Assembly: GCA_964445375.1 (NCBI GenBank)
Contig: CAYUKO010000001.1
Coordinates: 1 to 64,000, forward strand
Length of the DNA: 64,000 nt
From: COE1 sp964445375
GTDB taxonomy: Bacteria; Bacillota; Clostridia; Lachnospirales; Lachnospiraceae
Direction of reading: 5' to 3'
Numbering within the stretch: position 1 is the first letter of the stretch; each line of letters begins with the position of its first letter. The notes beneath the pieces were generated by a model. That model was not told the DNA's origin and made no database searches. It saw nothing but the letters and a program-made list of their open reading frames with translations. The position numbers were made by a program, and so were the translations under genes. Shown here in pieces: positions 23,624 through 32,715 of this stretch.

Positions 23624-24718
23624 TCATAAAAACGCATTCAGCTTCTCAATGACGTAATCCTGCTCTTCCCATGTCATACCTGTGTAAAGTGGCAGGCTCA
23701 ATACCTCGTTAGCGTACTGTTCTGTGATTGGATATTCTCCCACTTTATGTCCAAGATGTTGATAACAATCTGCCAGATGCGGTGGTATCGGATAATGAAT
23801 CTGTGTCTGGATTCCCTGTTCTTCCAGATATTTCTGAAGTTTCTCACGTTCTGCACAACGAATGACATACTGATGGAATATACTATCTGCGCCCTGTCTG
23901 ATTTCCGGCTTTATAATTTTGGCATTGGTAATTCCCTTTGTATAACGTTCTCCCAATACCTTTCGCTCATCATTTAATTCCTTGATATGCGCCAGCTTTA
24001 CTCGTAACAATGCCGCCTGCATTTCATCCAGTCTGGAATTGATTCCTTCAATCTCATTATGATATTTGATTTTGCTTCCATAGTTACGCATCATACGAAT
24101 CTTGTCCGCAAAGTCCTTATCATCTGTTACAATAGCACCTGCATCACCGAATGCTCCCAGATTCTTGGTTGGATAAAAGCTAAAGCAGCCTGAGATTCCA
24201 AAAGTTCCTGTCATTTTCCCTTCAAAGCATGCACCATGAGACTGTGCACAATCTTCAATAATAGGAAGGTTGTGTTTCTTTGCAATCTCGACAATATGAT
24301 CCATATTGCTTGCCTGACCATACAGATGGACTACCATAATCGCCTTTGTTTTGTCAGTAATCGCTGCTTCGATTCTATCTGCATCTATATTAAAATACTC
24401 GTCTGGTTCAACAAAAACAGGCGTTGCACCATTTTCTGTAATCCCAAGTACAGTTGCAATATAAGTGTTTGCCTGAACGATAACTTCATCGCCCTCGCCA
24501 ATTCCGAGTGCTCGCACGGACATAATTAACGCATCCAGACCCGAGTTTAATCCCACACAATATTTTCTTCCTGTAAAAGCTGCAAATTCCTCTTCAAACT
24601 GCTTTACTTCGTTACCAAGTACATACCAGCCGGAACGCAGTACCCGAAGCGCTGCATCCTCATATTCCTGCTGGTACATCTGAAATTGTCTGTCTAAAAC
24701 ATTACATTTTATCTGCAT
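23624..24718 (-). CDS. fdtB: DegT/DnrJ/EryC1/StrS sugar aminotransferase (FdtB-like)
   Basis: A full-length PLP-dependent sugar aminotransferase of 364 residues. YVLGNEVKQFEEEFAAFTG, GLNSGLDALIMS and DEVIVQANTY mark the N-terminal half. PIIEDCAQSHGA contains the PLP-binding Asp and Gln, FSFYPTKNLGAFGDAG the Schiff-base Lys, MRNYGS follows, and GINSRLDEMQAALLR is the dimer-interface motif. The adjacent ketoisomerase makes FdtB/QdtB activity, amination at C3 of a dTDP-3-keto-6-deoxyhexose with glutamate, the most likely. The gene is 24 bases upstream of the isomerase gene. rmlA and rmlB, needed for the substrate, are not in this window. High confidence for the family, good for the reaction. Confidence 0.9.
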   Translation of the reverse strand: MQIKCNVLDRQFQMYQQEYEDAALRVLRSGWYVLGNEVKQFEEEFAAFTGRKYCVGLNSGLDALIMSVRALGIGEGDEVIVQANTYIATVLGITENGATPVFVEPDEYFNIDADRIEAAITDKTKAIMVVHLYGQASNMDHIVEIAKKHNLPIIEDCAQSHGACFEGKMTGTFGISGCFSFYPTKNLGAFGDAGAIVTDDKDFADKIRMMRNYGSKIKYHNEIEGINSRLDEMQAALLRVKLAHIKELNDERKVLGERYTKGITNAKIIKPEIRQGADSIFHQYVIRCAEREKLQKYLEEQGIQTQIHYPIPPHLADCYQHLGHKVGEYPITEQYANEVLSLPLYTGMTWEEQDYVIEKLNAFL

Positions 24719-24743
24719 TTATCCTACCTTACCCTTTCCAAGG

Positions 24744-25868
24744 TTATCTATATTTCTGGATAATCTTCCTCATCTGCTCTACTGACTTCTCCCATAGAAA
24801 TCTTTCAACTATACTATCATGAGCCTGCTGCCCTATGCTTTCTTTCTTAACAGTTAATACGCTATCTATCAAACTTGCTTCTTCATCGCATAGATAGCCG
24901 GTCTTCTCGTCTTCAATAATCAGCTCCGGTCCCGGCGCTCTTAATGCAACTACAACATTTTCATAATACATGGCTTCTAAGATTGCCATTCCAAATATCT
25001 CATGAGTATTCAGATTCACATAGCACTCTGATAACCGATATAATTCCCACATTCTATCGTTTGGAACTTTTTTATGAATGCTTATCACCTGTTCCAACTG
25101 ACAGTTCTTGATTTCCTGCTCTACTTCATTCAGCAATTCTCCTTGTCCAATCATCATTAAACGATAGGTGCTATCCTTCTCATAAAGCTTTCGAAAAATC
25201 TGTATCATTTTAACAGGCTGTTTCTCAGATGTCATACGGCCGACAAAAAGAATAACCTTATCTTCTTGCTGATATCCCCAGTTCTTCTTAAGCTCTTCTA
25301 TGGAATACTTCGCATAATCCTGTTTCAACAGCTCTGTGTCAAGTCCAACGGGAACAACATGTATATTATCGCCTGCTCCTTGACTTCTCAGATAATCTGC
25401 CAATGCAGGAGTCTTTACCACAGTTGGCATCTTCTTATAATATGGTACATTGTTGCATAGCATGTCAACTACTCTTTTTTTCCATGCAGAAGCGTTATTG
25501 CTTCGTACAACACCTATATAAGGCAGACACAATATGTTATTCTTTTTACACCATTTTGAAAAGCTACCTAATGCAATATAATTATCGGATGCGGTAATGT
25601 AGCAGTCTCTTGTCTTATCAAGCTTATCATAATCTGGTAACGCATGCTTTCCAATATGCCTGCATCTCCGATATTCTACCGTAATGCCACTTCTTTGCTG
25701 TGTCTCAGCTTCCTGTTCCAAATCAGGAATCAGATGATATACCAATGCGTCATGCCCTTTTTCTGCAAATGCCTTGGCGATTCCTTCTGCCTGCGAATTA
25801 TAATACTGGCTGAGATTCTTTGGTTCTGTATTTAATGAAATAACGCCTATTTTTAATATCTTATCCAT
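24744..25868 (-). CDS. GT4 glycosyltransferase
   Basis: A GT-B fold retaining transferase of 374 residues. The second domain carries KVILFVGRMTSEKQP, the donor-binding IGQGELL, then HKKVPNDRMWELYR and NLNTHEIFGMAILEAM with the conserved EIFGxxxxEA motif. AEGIAKAFAEKGHDALVYHL is in the N-terminal acceptor half. I use ATG 25868, with AAGGA 5 bases upstream. It overlaps the stop of the epimerase gene by 8 bases, which suggests coupling, and the longer frame from 25898 lacks a ribosome site. Sugar and linkage unknown. Confidence 0.85.
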   Translation of the reverse strand: MDKILKIGVISLNTEPKNLSQYYNSQAEGIAKAFAEKGHDALVYHLIPDLEQEAETQQRSGITVEYRRCRHIGKHALPDYDKLDKTRDCYITASDNYIALGSFSKWCKKNNILCLPYIGVVRSNNASAWKKRVVDMLCNNVPYYKKMPTVVKTPALADYLRSQGAGDNIHVVPVGLDTELLKQDYAKYSIEELKKNWGYQQEDKVILFVGRMTSEKQPVKMIQIFRKLYEKDSTYRLMMIGQGELLNEVEQEIKNCQLEQVISIHKKVPNDRMWELYRLSECYVNLNTHEIFGMAILEAMYYENVVVALRAPGPELIIEDEKTGYLCDEEASLIDSVLTVKKESIGQQAHDSIVERFLWEKSVEQMRKIIQKYR

Positions 25869-26931
25869 AAAATTCCTTATACCACTTTGCAAACGCATGA
25901 AGTCCTTCTCTTAAACTGGTTGCTGGTTTAAAGCCAAAATCCTCCTGAAGCTGTGTTACATCCGCATAGGTCATTTCTACATCGCCCGGCTGCATACCAA
26001 CAAGCTCCTTATGTGCTTCAAAATCATAGTCTTCCGGTAATACCTGTGCTTTCTTTAATTCATCCTGTAAAATATCTACAAAATCCAAAAGGTTCTCCGG
26101 CTGATTATTACCAATGTTATAAATCTTGTATTTCACACCGTCTGCATTCGGAAGCGGACTGCACTGCATGACTGCTTTTACACCTGTTACGATGTCATCA
26201 ATATACGTAAAATCTCTCTTACAATTACCATAGTTAAAGATTTTAATCGTTTCATTCTTGACAAGTTTATTCGTAAATCCAAAATATGCCATGTCCGGTC
26301 TTCCTGCCGGACCATAAACAGTAAAAAATCTTAAGCCTGTAGATGGAATCCCATATAACTTGGAATATGCGTGAGCAAGAAGCTCATCTGACTTCTTGGT
26401 TGCCGCATACAGGGAAACAGGATTATCTACCTTGTCCTCTGTAGCATATGGAATCTTCTTATTGCTGCCATAAACAGAAGAAGAACTTGCATATACCAAG
26501 TGCTCTACTCCATTTTCTCCATCATCATAACTATGACGACACGCCTCAAGAATATTGTAAAAACCAATTAAGTTAGATTCTATATATGCATCCGGGTTCT
26601 CAATACTGTAGCGAACCCCTGCCTGCGCTGCAAGATTCACGACTATCTGCGGCTTATATTCTGCAAATAATCTTGTGATCGTTTCCTTCTCCGCAATACT
26701 TCCCTTTATAAAGGTAAAATTACCCGATACCGATTTGGTCAGTTCTTCTATCTGCTGCAAGCGAAATTCTTTCAAGGAAACATCATAATAATCATTCATA
26801 TTATCAATGCCTATGATATGAACATTCTCTGTGCTTCTTAATAATTCCATTGTTAGATTCGAACCAATAAAACCAGCTGCACCTGTTATTAAAATACACT
26901 TTCCATTCAGTAAAATATTTTTCTCCAGCAT
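25861..26931 (-). CDS. UDP-glucuronate 4-epimerase
   Basis: A short-chain dehydrogenase/reductase of the extended GalE group, 356 residues. ILITGAAGFIGSNL is the NAD(P)-binding Gly motif, GIDNMNDYYDVSLKEFRL is typical of the CapI/LpsL UDP-glucuronate 4-epimerases, LAAQAGVRYSIENP follows, SSSSVYG holds the active Ser and SLYAATKKSDE the YxxxK pair. RDFTYIDDIV and YNIGNNQP complete the signature. It interconverts UDP-GlcA and UDP-GalA, giving galacturonic acid for the glycan. No UDP-glucose dehydrogenase is seen in the window, so UDP-GlcA must come from elsewhere. The family is certain; the substrate is well supported by the NDYYD motif. Confidence 0.88.
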   Translation of the reverse strand: MLEKNILLNGKCILITGAAGFIGSNLTMELLRSTENVHIIGIDNMNDYYDVSLKEFRLQQIEELTKSVSGNFTFIKGSIAEKETITRLFAEYKPQIVVNLAAQAGVRYSIENPDAYIESNLIGFYNILEACRHSYDDGENGVEHLVYASSSSVYGSNKKIPYATEDKVDNPVSLYAATKKSDELLAHAYSKLYGIPSTGLRFFTVYGPAGRPDMAYFGFTNKLVKNETIKIFNYGNCKRDFTYIDDIVTGVKAVMQCSPLPNADGVKYKIYNIGNNQPENLLDFVDILQDELKKAQVLPEDYDFEAHKELVGMQPGDVEMTYADVTQLQEDFGFKPATSLREGLHAFAKWYKEFYG

Positions 26932-26947
26932 TATGTTCTTCTCCTAG

Positions 26948-27679
26948 CTATTTCTTACTCAACCTCTCATATATCCGGCTCTTTATCATTATAAAATAAT
27001 ATTTCTTCTTCGACATGTATCCGCGCTCATATCGTATAGTTGCATTCTCACGCACACCAATCTGACTGCTTGACATTCCACCAAGCTGAAAATTAGATAA
27101 TACCTGATAAACTGGCGTAAATACTACTTTCTTAGATTCATAAAAACGAAGCATCAAGTCATAATCTGCTGCGGAGCGGTATTTTAAATCAAATACACCA
27201 AGCTCTCTATAAGTATCCTTTGTAACGAAACAGGTTGGATGGGTAATCATCTGCTCTGAAAGGAAATCATGATGATAGATAAAGGTTGCTTTCTCCTTAC
27301 CATTCAGATAAGTACGCTGCATGCCATAAACTACTTCACATGGATTGCCTTGATAATGCTTCACAACTTGTTCCACTGTATCCTCTTCGTACCAGTCATC
27401 ACTGTTTACAATACCTATTAATTTACCCTTTGCAAGTCCAATTCCCTTATTCATGGCATCATAGATGCCATTGTCCTTCTCTGAAATCAGAGTGAATTGC
27501 TCTGGTAATCTGCTTCGATGTTTCTCGATTATTTCTAATGTTCCATCCGTAGAGCCACCGTCTACAATGATATATTCTATGTTTTTATATGTTTGGTTTT
27601 CTATACATTCTAATGTCTTTTCAATTGTTTTTACGCTATTATAGCATGGTGTCAGTACTGACACTAAGATTTCCTGCAT
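26948..27679 (-). CDS. GT2 glycosyltransferase
   Basis: A compact GT2 enzyme of 243 residues. VSVLTPCYNSVKTIEKT, IIVDGGSTDGTLEI, EKDNGIYDAMNKGI and VNSDDWYEEDTVE give a complete nucleotide and metal-binding set; the DNGIYDAMNKG stretch is typical of the WcaA/colanic-type subgroup. THPTCFVTKDTYRELGVFD and SAADYDLMLRF contain the acceptor-side Asp. The gene overlaps the following GT4 frame by 16 bases at its start and has GAGG 10 bases before ATG. The C-terminus is basic, which suggests peripheral membrane association. Confidence 0.87.
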   Translation of the reverse strand: MQEILVSVLTPCYNSVKTIEKTLECIENQTYKNIEYIIVDGGSTDGTLEIIEKHRSRLPEQFTLISEKDNGIYDAMNKGIGLAKGKLIGIVNSDDWYEEDTVEQVVKHYQGNPCEVVYGMQRTYLNGKEKATFIYHHDFLSEQMITHPTCFVTKDTYRELGVFDLKYRSAADYDLMLRFYESKKVVFTPVYQVLSNFQLGGMSSSQIGVRENATIRYERGYMSKKKYYFIMIKSRIYERLSKK

Positions 27680-28845
27680 ACAATCTCTTCCTCATATACT
27701 CTCTCTAACTGCTCTGCAATCGCTCTATAAGAAAACTTCTCTTCTACATAAGCTGCTATTCTTTGCGGCTCATACGGTGAATCCGGCTGCCCTATTGTCA
27801 GGATCATTTTCTCTAATGCCTGCACGAGTTCTTCTTCCTGTTCCGGCTGAATCAGTATTCCATTAAAGTCGTGGACAAAGTCATCCGGTCCGCCATTTGC
27901 CACAGCAATGACCGGCTTACCACAGGCAAAGGCTTCAATATACACGACACCAAACGTCTCATATCGGCTTGGCAATACAAAGCAATCACACAGCTGCATC
28001 TGCTCTACCACTTGTGAACGTTGTAATGCTCCAAGAAATTCTACACTTTCTGTAACCTTGTATTCTTTTGTCCATTCTACTACTTTTTCCTGTGCTTTTC
28101 CACCACCACCGACAATAAGTCTTGCCTGTGGGTGTTTGGGTGCAATCCTTGCCCATGCTTTGATTAGAATGTCCATTCCCTTTTTATAAAGCTGTGCTTC
28201 CTCTTCCATGTAGCAAACGGTCAGAAATCTGCAACCATCATTCCTGTGCCCGGTTACCTTAAACTGTTCACAATCCACTACATTTCCGATTACTTCGATA
28301 TTATCCGTATATTCCTCTAACAGCTTTGCAAATGCTCTGCTGACACAGATTACTTTGGATGCTTTCTGAAAAACTTGCGTAATCACAGCATGATTTACAG
28401 CGCTGATTGTATCCTTATGGAGTTGGAAAAGCGTTGCATGCTCAGTAATCACATAAGGAACCTTTACCTTTTCTGAAAGTTTCATAGCTGCATATCCTGC
28501 CCAGACACAACAATGAGCATGGATGATATCCACGCTTTGATTCTGCATATGCTTCTTCCAAAGCATTTCGATGCCCTTGGCAAATGCTTCTTTATGCCCT
28601 TCTATACCATGCTTCATCGGACAAAAGCTTTTGCCGCGATATATCTGTATTCCCTGTATCTGGGATGCGGTCTGTTCTTCATAAATAAGCCATTCTTTCG
28701 CACATTTTACAGAATAGGTATCACAATAAAGAATCGTTACCTGATGTCCTGCTCTTCTAAGAGCCTTTGCCTGATCCAGAAAGAAGCTGCCTAACGTTGG
28801 TCTGCTCTTTGTCTGGAAAAATGCCGGAATAATTACAATGTTCAT
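27664..28845 (-). CDS. GT4 glycosyltransferase
   Basis: A 393-residue GT-B transferase. SFFLDQAKALRRAGHQVTIL is the N-terminal motif, DIIHAHCCVWAGYAAMKL and YVITEHATLF follow. The second domain has GMDILIKAWARIA, LIVGGGGKAQEKV, FLGALQRSQVVEQM and FVLPSRYETFGVVYIEAF with the ETFG..YIEA motif and nearby GKPVIAVANGGP. ATG 28845 is used, with GAGG 6 bases upstream; the ATG at 28857 overlaps the Wzy-like gene's stop and lacks spacing. The enzyme probably retains donor configuration. Donor and acceptor are not predictable. Confidence 0.87.
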   Translation of the reverse strand: MNIVIIPAFFQTKSRPTLGSFFLDQAKALRRAGHQVTILYCDTYSVKCAKEWLIYEEQTASQIQGIQIYRGKSFCPMKHGIEGHKEAFAKGIEMLWKKHMQNQSVDIIHAHCCVWAGYAAMKLSEKVKVPYVITEHATLFQLHKDTISAVNHAVITQVFQKASKVICVSRAFAKLLEEYTDNIEVIGNVVDCEQFKVTGHRNDGCRFLTVCYMEEEAQLYKKGMDILIKAWARIAPKHPQARLIVGGGGKAQEKVVEWTKEYKVTESVEFLGALQRSQVVEQMQLCDCFVLPSRYETFGVVYIEAFACGKPVIAVANGGPDDFVHDFNGILIQPEQEEELVQALEKMILTIGQPDSPYEPQRIAAYVEEKFSYRAIAEQLERVYEEEIVCRKS

Positions 28846-28853
28846 ATTTGACC

Positions 28854-30026
28854 TCATTCTCTATGCTTTCCTAACAATGTTTTTACTTGCCAAAAATATC
28901 CTTCCGGCTCCTGTCGTTCTGCAAATGGCTGATACCAGTAATATCCCATACATACCAGAAGATAATTTCTAAGTAAATAAACGGAAACAAAATGTGCCTC
29001 CATCAGGTTATAAATCGAAAATGCCACAATCATAACCAGTAACACATAATCCTTATGTTTCCAGCTCTGCCAGATTAGATACAGATGCATAAGTCCATAC
29101 AGTATTCCAGGTATAATTCCATACCAGTAAAATGCTCTTACAAAGCCGGCATCAAAATACATCTCATTCTCAGGTGCCGCAAAAAGCTTCCAGTTCTGAA
29201 GTCTTGCAGCCTCGACCTCATAGCAACGTTCATATCGTCCATTTAATACTTTGTCCAACTTATACATAAAGGTACTACTGTCATTCCAACCATTTCCCAT
29301 ATAAGCTCCAAGTATCGAAAAAGCAATACAAACAAGCACTACAAATGCTCCTGCAATGTAAACCCATGAGCTCTTTTGTAAAAGTGGGATATACCGAAGC
29401 ACTACTACTCCTAAAATCGTTACTGTTGCAAGCAGCATTCCCGTATTAGAATCTGACAACAGGTAAGTACCAATATTAATTATCATCAACAACAGATAAT
29501 GATACCACTTCATAGAATCCGCATATAGGTACATAGCAAGCGTGATAACCATCCAGATCATACAATGCAATGCATTTGGGTGACCCATTCCAAGCGTATA
29601 TCTTGTTTCAATGGCTTCTCTTCCATAATCTGCCGTAACAGATATTGCACCGTAAATTCCAGTCACCGATAACAAAATCAGTACTATACAGCCAATCATG
29701 GTTACATAGAAGATAACTTTGATATTCTTCTTGAGGGAAATGTTCTTGCAGGAAGCCACAAACACAACGGCACGTACTGCTTCATCCTTTTCATTGATGA
29801 AATACGAACATGCTGCAAGCAATCCGACAATCAATATGCAACTCCATTCCTTCATGGAATATTTTGTTGTAATAATTTTGATTCCAAATAATAAAAAGGT
29901 AATTCGAAACAACTGACTTTCACATGGATTGAGATATGCACTTTTGTCCACAATCACAATCACAAGTTCTATAAATAATGCTATCCAGAAGCATATCTCA
30001 CCTATTCTTTTTGCTTTCGCTTCCAT
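28854..30026 (-). CDS. Wzy-like polysaccharide polymerase
   Basis: A 390-residue membrane protein with about eleven helices. A large external loop lies at about residues 235-300 and contains TLGMGHPNALHCMIW-type residues before it and NGWNDSSTFMYKLDKVLNGRY within it. GMGHPN followed by a helix and SDSNTGMLLA is a pattern I know from Wzy O-antigen/capsule polymerases of Firmicutes. The enzyme would join flipped repeat units outside the membrane. It partners with Wzx at 20575. A strong ribosome site GGGAGG lies 6 bases before the ATG, and the gene overlaps the one at 30002 by 25 bases. Wzy proteins are poorly conserved, so the call rests on topology and context. Confidence 0.68.
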   Translation of the reverse strand: MEAKAKRIGEICFWIALFIELVIVIVDKSAYLNPCESQLFRITFLLFGIKIITTKYSMKEWSCILIVGLLAACSYFINEKDEAVRAVVFVASCKNISLKKNIKVIFYVTMIGCIVLILLSVTGIYGAISVTADYGREAIETRYTLGMGHPNALHCMIWMVITLAMYLYADSMKWYHYLLLMIINIGTYLLSDSNTGMLLATVTILGVVVLRYIPLLQKSSWVYIAGAFVVLVCIAFSILGAYMGNGWNDSSTFMYKLDKVLNGRYERCYEVEAARLQNWKLFAAPENEMYFDAGFVRAFYWYGIIPGILYGLMHLYLIWQSWKHKDYVLLVMIVAFSIYNLMEAHFVSVYLLRNYLLVCMGYYWYQPFAERQEPEGYFWQVKTLLGKHRE

Positions 30027-31750
30027 GCTAGTCCTCCCTTACTAAAGCCGTACCACATCACGATGCCTACTGAAATGACAGAAACCAGTTCTGCCACTCT
30101 CCAATACCAAGGCTCCAAAAACGCTACCTTAATATCACAATCCATACCCGCATCCAATTCTACGCTTACTACATTGTTCTGTCCGGCTGAAATCTCCATT
30201 GGAAGGCATGTACCGTCTGCCAATGTTGCCGTTGCCTGATAACCATCATAATACAAAAGAGGTAACTCTACGCATCCTGTATTCTCTTTGGTATTCTTAC
30301 CATGGAATTCTATGGTTGTTCCTGTCTTCGTATAATCAGACACTTCTATACCTTCTGTAATAGCAAGATTGTCCTTCGTTAAATCATCTAACACTGTATT
30401 AACAAGTAAATATTCTTCTCCGGATGCAACAAAGCTATCCATATCGGCAGCAGAATGAATCTGGATACGCTCGCCACGATTGAACAGATCTACCATAAAA
30501 TATCCTGCTGATGGGGACATCACAAGCATGACGCATGCTGCCAATACGACAGCTTTCTTCTGCCCATACTGCTTCCATATATAAGAAACAACTGCACACC
30601 AAAGTAATGCAAGCACTGCAGTCGCAACTCCGGTAAAACGCCATGGAAACTGAATCTTAACAATCACATACTGAAAAATCTTTGCAACTCTGCATAAAAA
30701 ATCCCATGGGAAATAAATCGTACTCATCCCCACCATTGCCAAACCAAACAAGGCAGCCGTCATTGCAATTCTTTGATTTCTCTTTTCCTCCTTTGTTCGA
30801 TAGCCAAGGAAAAACAAACCCAAAAACGCCGGTACAGCGAGTATAAGTCCAAGTCCTGCTCCCTGTGCAAAATCGCCCTGTGTTCCTGCACTCAAATCAA
30901 GACTTTGTCCGATAGCATTATCAAACAAAGCAAATACCTGCGATAAAAATACACCCTGACGTTGAATCAGTATATCATTATTGCGAATACTGTTTATGTT
31001 GAATTCTCCACACAACATATAGTCCAGAAATGGCACTAAAAACCATGCACTTAAACCAACTGCAACAGCTACTGCCTTTCCCCCTGCAAGCAGGACTTCT
31101 TTACAGAACACTCGCTTACAGTAAAGAACAACAACTCCTACAAGTACCATGCATGCAATTTCCGCTGTCAGTATATGACTCTGTAAGATACATGCCATAC
31201 TAACTCCTAGAATAATTGAACCTTTTTTCAGATTTTCCTTCTTTTTCTCCTCATCAAGCAGCAATACACATGCATAGATCAAAAGAGGCAGGAACATCAT
31301 TCCCGTATATTCGCCTACTGCACCTCTCGTATAGAGATTGACAAGGTGATAGGCAGACATACTATATAAGAAACCTCCAAATACTCCTATATATTCGTTC
31401 TTGAAAATCTTGCCAAAGCTATAGCCTGCAATTGTTATCGTTGCTATATTGCAGATAATAACATAGCCTTTATAAGCATTTTGCAGGGAAAAGCCAAGCA
31501 GTCTTAAAATAGCTGCCAGATATACAAATAAATCGCCATAAAATACGGACACCGAATATCCATAATCATCATACCAAACCGGCTGAATCTTAACCGGGAA
31601 CTGTCCATTTCTCATCCCTTGTGCCAATCCTTCGATACGCATCAAATGAAAATAAATATCATGGCCACGAATGAGGAAGTCATTCATGACCGGAATAGAT
31701 ACTGCTATGATAAAAATGATATATAATAAAATACACTTCTTGTTTTTCAT
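30002..31750 (-). CDS. GT-C-like membrane protein (YfhO/6-pyruvoyl-tetrahydropterin-synthase-related type)
   Basis: A 582-residue protein with about a dozen helices and a C-terminal extracytoplasmic domain of roughly 120 residues (from SGEEYLLVN to CDIKVAFLEPW) followed by a last helix. The N-terminus has MNDFLIRGHDIYFHLMRIEGL with acidic DxxFH-like residues in the first loop, and VWYDDYGYSVSVFYGDL. Those features match the family often annotated as YfhO-like or 6-pyruvoyl-tetrahydropterin synthase-related, which are GT-C-fold glycosyltransferases using Und-P-sugars. It probably adds a branch sugar on the outer face from an Und-P donor such as that made by the GtrB-like enzyme at 12347. Confidence 0.65.
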   Translation of the reverse strand: MKNKKCILLYIIFIIAVSIPVMNDFLIRGHDIYFHLMRIEGLAQGMRNGQFPVKIQPVWYDDYGYSVSVFYGDLFVYLAAILRLLGFSLQNAYKGYVIICNIATITIAGYSFGKIFKNEYIGVFGGFLYSMSAYHLVNLYTRGAVGEYTGMMFLPLLIYACVLLLDEEKKKENLKKGSIILGVSMACILQSHILTAEIACMVLVGVVVLYCKRVFCKEVLLAGGKAVAVAVGLSAWFLVPFLDYMLCGEFNINSIRNNDILIQRQGVFLSQVFALFDNAIGQSLDLSAGTQGDFAQGAGLGLILAVPAFLGLFFLGYRTKEEKRNQRIAMTAALFGLAMVGMSTIYFPWDFLCRVAKIFQYVIVKIQFPWRFTGVATAVLALLWCAVVSYIWKQYGQKKAVVLAACVMLVMSPSAGYFMVDLFNRGERIQIHSAADMDSFVASGEEYLLVNTVLDDLTKDNLAITEGIEVSDYTKTGTTIEFHGKNTKENTGCVELPLLYYDGYQATATLADGTCLPMEISAGQNNVVSVELDAGMDCDIKVAFLEPWYWRVAELVSVISVGIVMWYGFSKGGLAWKRKQKE

Positions 31751-31762
31751 TGTCTTATTCTC

Positions 31763-32710
31763 TTATTGTTTTCTCATGCGCTGGATTCTGGCATTTACAA
31801 AGCATTTTACTGTTTCCTTCTGCTCTGCAAACCACTTCTTCCAATACATTCCGCTGTCAATTCCAAGTGTCTTTGCTTCCTGTAATCCCTTGTGATACTT
31901 AATCACAAACTGCTCCGTAAAATAGGCTCTACAATTTGCACTCTCCTGCAAATGATACTTTGTATACATATAACGATAATCGTTATAAATACGCATGTCC
32001 TTCTCTGCAAAGGTTTCTGTATACTGATTCTCATGAACACCAACGCAAATAAGCGGTTGGGTAGTATATGCAAACTTTTCGCTCTTTCTAAGCAGTTCAA
32101 AATACAAAAACATGTCCGATGCCCAATTACTCTTCTCATCAAAAAGGGAAAGTTCCTTGCCCCTTCGATAAATACTCGCACTTGGCGTTCCTATCTCATT
32201 GCCAAGGAACAGATTTCGATAATCCTGTTCCAGTCTGGTGATAAATTCTGCCGATGCATGACGATCATAAGAGTCCTTTACATTCTCTTTGGTAAGATGC
32301 TTTACCCCTTCTGCATCAGAACCAGCCAGCATGACCTGTCTGCTGCCGCAAAATGCAAGCATAGCATCCGGATTCTCGTCCAGCATAGCAACAAATGCGC
32401 CAAGACTCTTACTATCCGTAAACCAGTCATCACTGAACATGATCTTAATATACTCTCCGGTTGCCATCTTAACAGCAGCATTCCAGTTGATAATATGCCC
32501 TAATCGCTTTTCATTATGAACATATCGGATTTGTTCTGTGCCATACTGTTTCTGATAGCCCTTTACCACCATTGCAATTTCTTCATTCGTGGAGTCATCT
32601 GATATATTTATTTCAAAATCTTTGTATTCCTGCTCATATATGGACTCTAACAAATGCTTCACCTCATCTGCATTGTTGTATGACGGAATACATATTGATA
32701 CCTTTGGCAT
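31763..32710 (-). CDS. GT2 glycosyltransferase
   Basis: A 315-residue GT2 enzyme. VSICIPSYNNADEVKHLLES and EINISDDSTNEEIA hold the UDP-binding region and FSDDWFTDSKSLGAFVA the metal site. NEIGTPSASIYRRG and NWASDMFLYFELLRK are acceptor-side motifs. ATG 32710 is preferred: AAGGA lies 8 bases upstream, while the ATG at 32719 would have only one base of spacing. The C-terminal 90 residues are helical and basic. It ends 13 bases before the GT-C-like gene. Confidence 0.85.
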   Translation of the reverse strand: MPKVSICIPSYNNADEVKHLLESIYEQEYKDFEINISDDSTNEEIAMVVKGYQKQYGTEQIRYVHNEKRLGHIINWNAAVKMATGEYIKIMFSDDWFTDSKSLGAFVAMLDENPDAMLAFCGSRQVMLAGSDAEGVKHLTKENVKDSYDRHASAEFITRLEQDYRNLFLGNEIGTPSASIYRRGKELSLFDEKSNWASDMFLYFELLRKSEKFAYTTQPLICVGVHENQYTETFAEKDMRIYNDYRYMYTKYHLQESANCRAYFTEQFVIKYHKGLQEAKTLGIDSGMYWKKWFAEQKETVKCFVNARIQRMRKQ

Positions 32711-32715
32711 GTTTC

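Noticed and set aside
31892..32503. 203-codon open frame on the plus strand
   Set aside because: Antisense to the GT2 gene at 31763, which has complete motifs. No start signal or recognisable domain.
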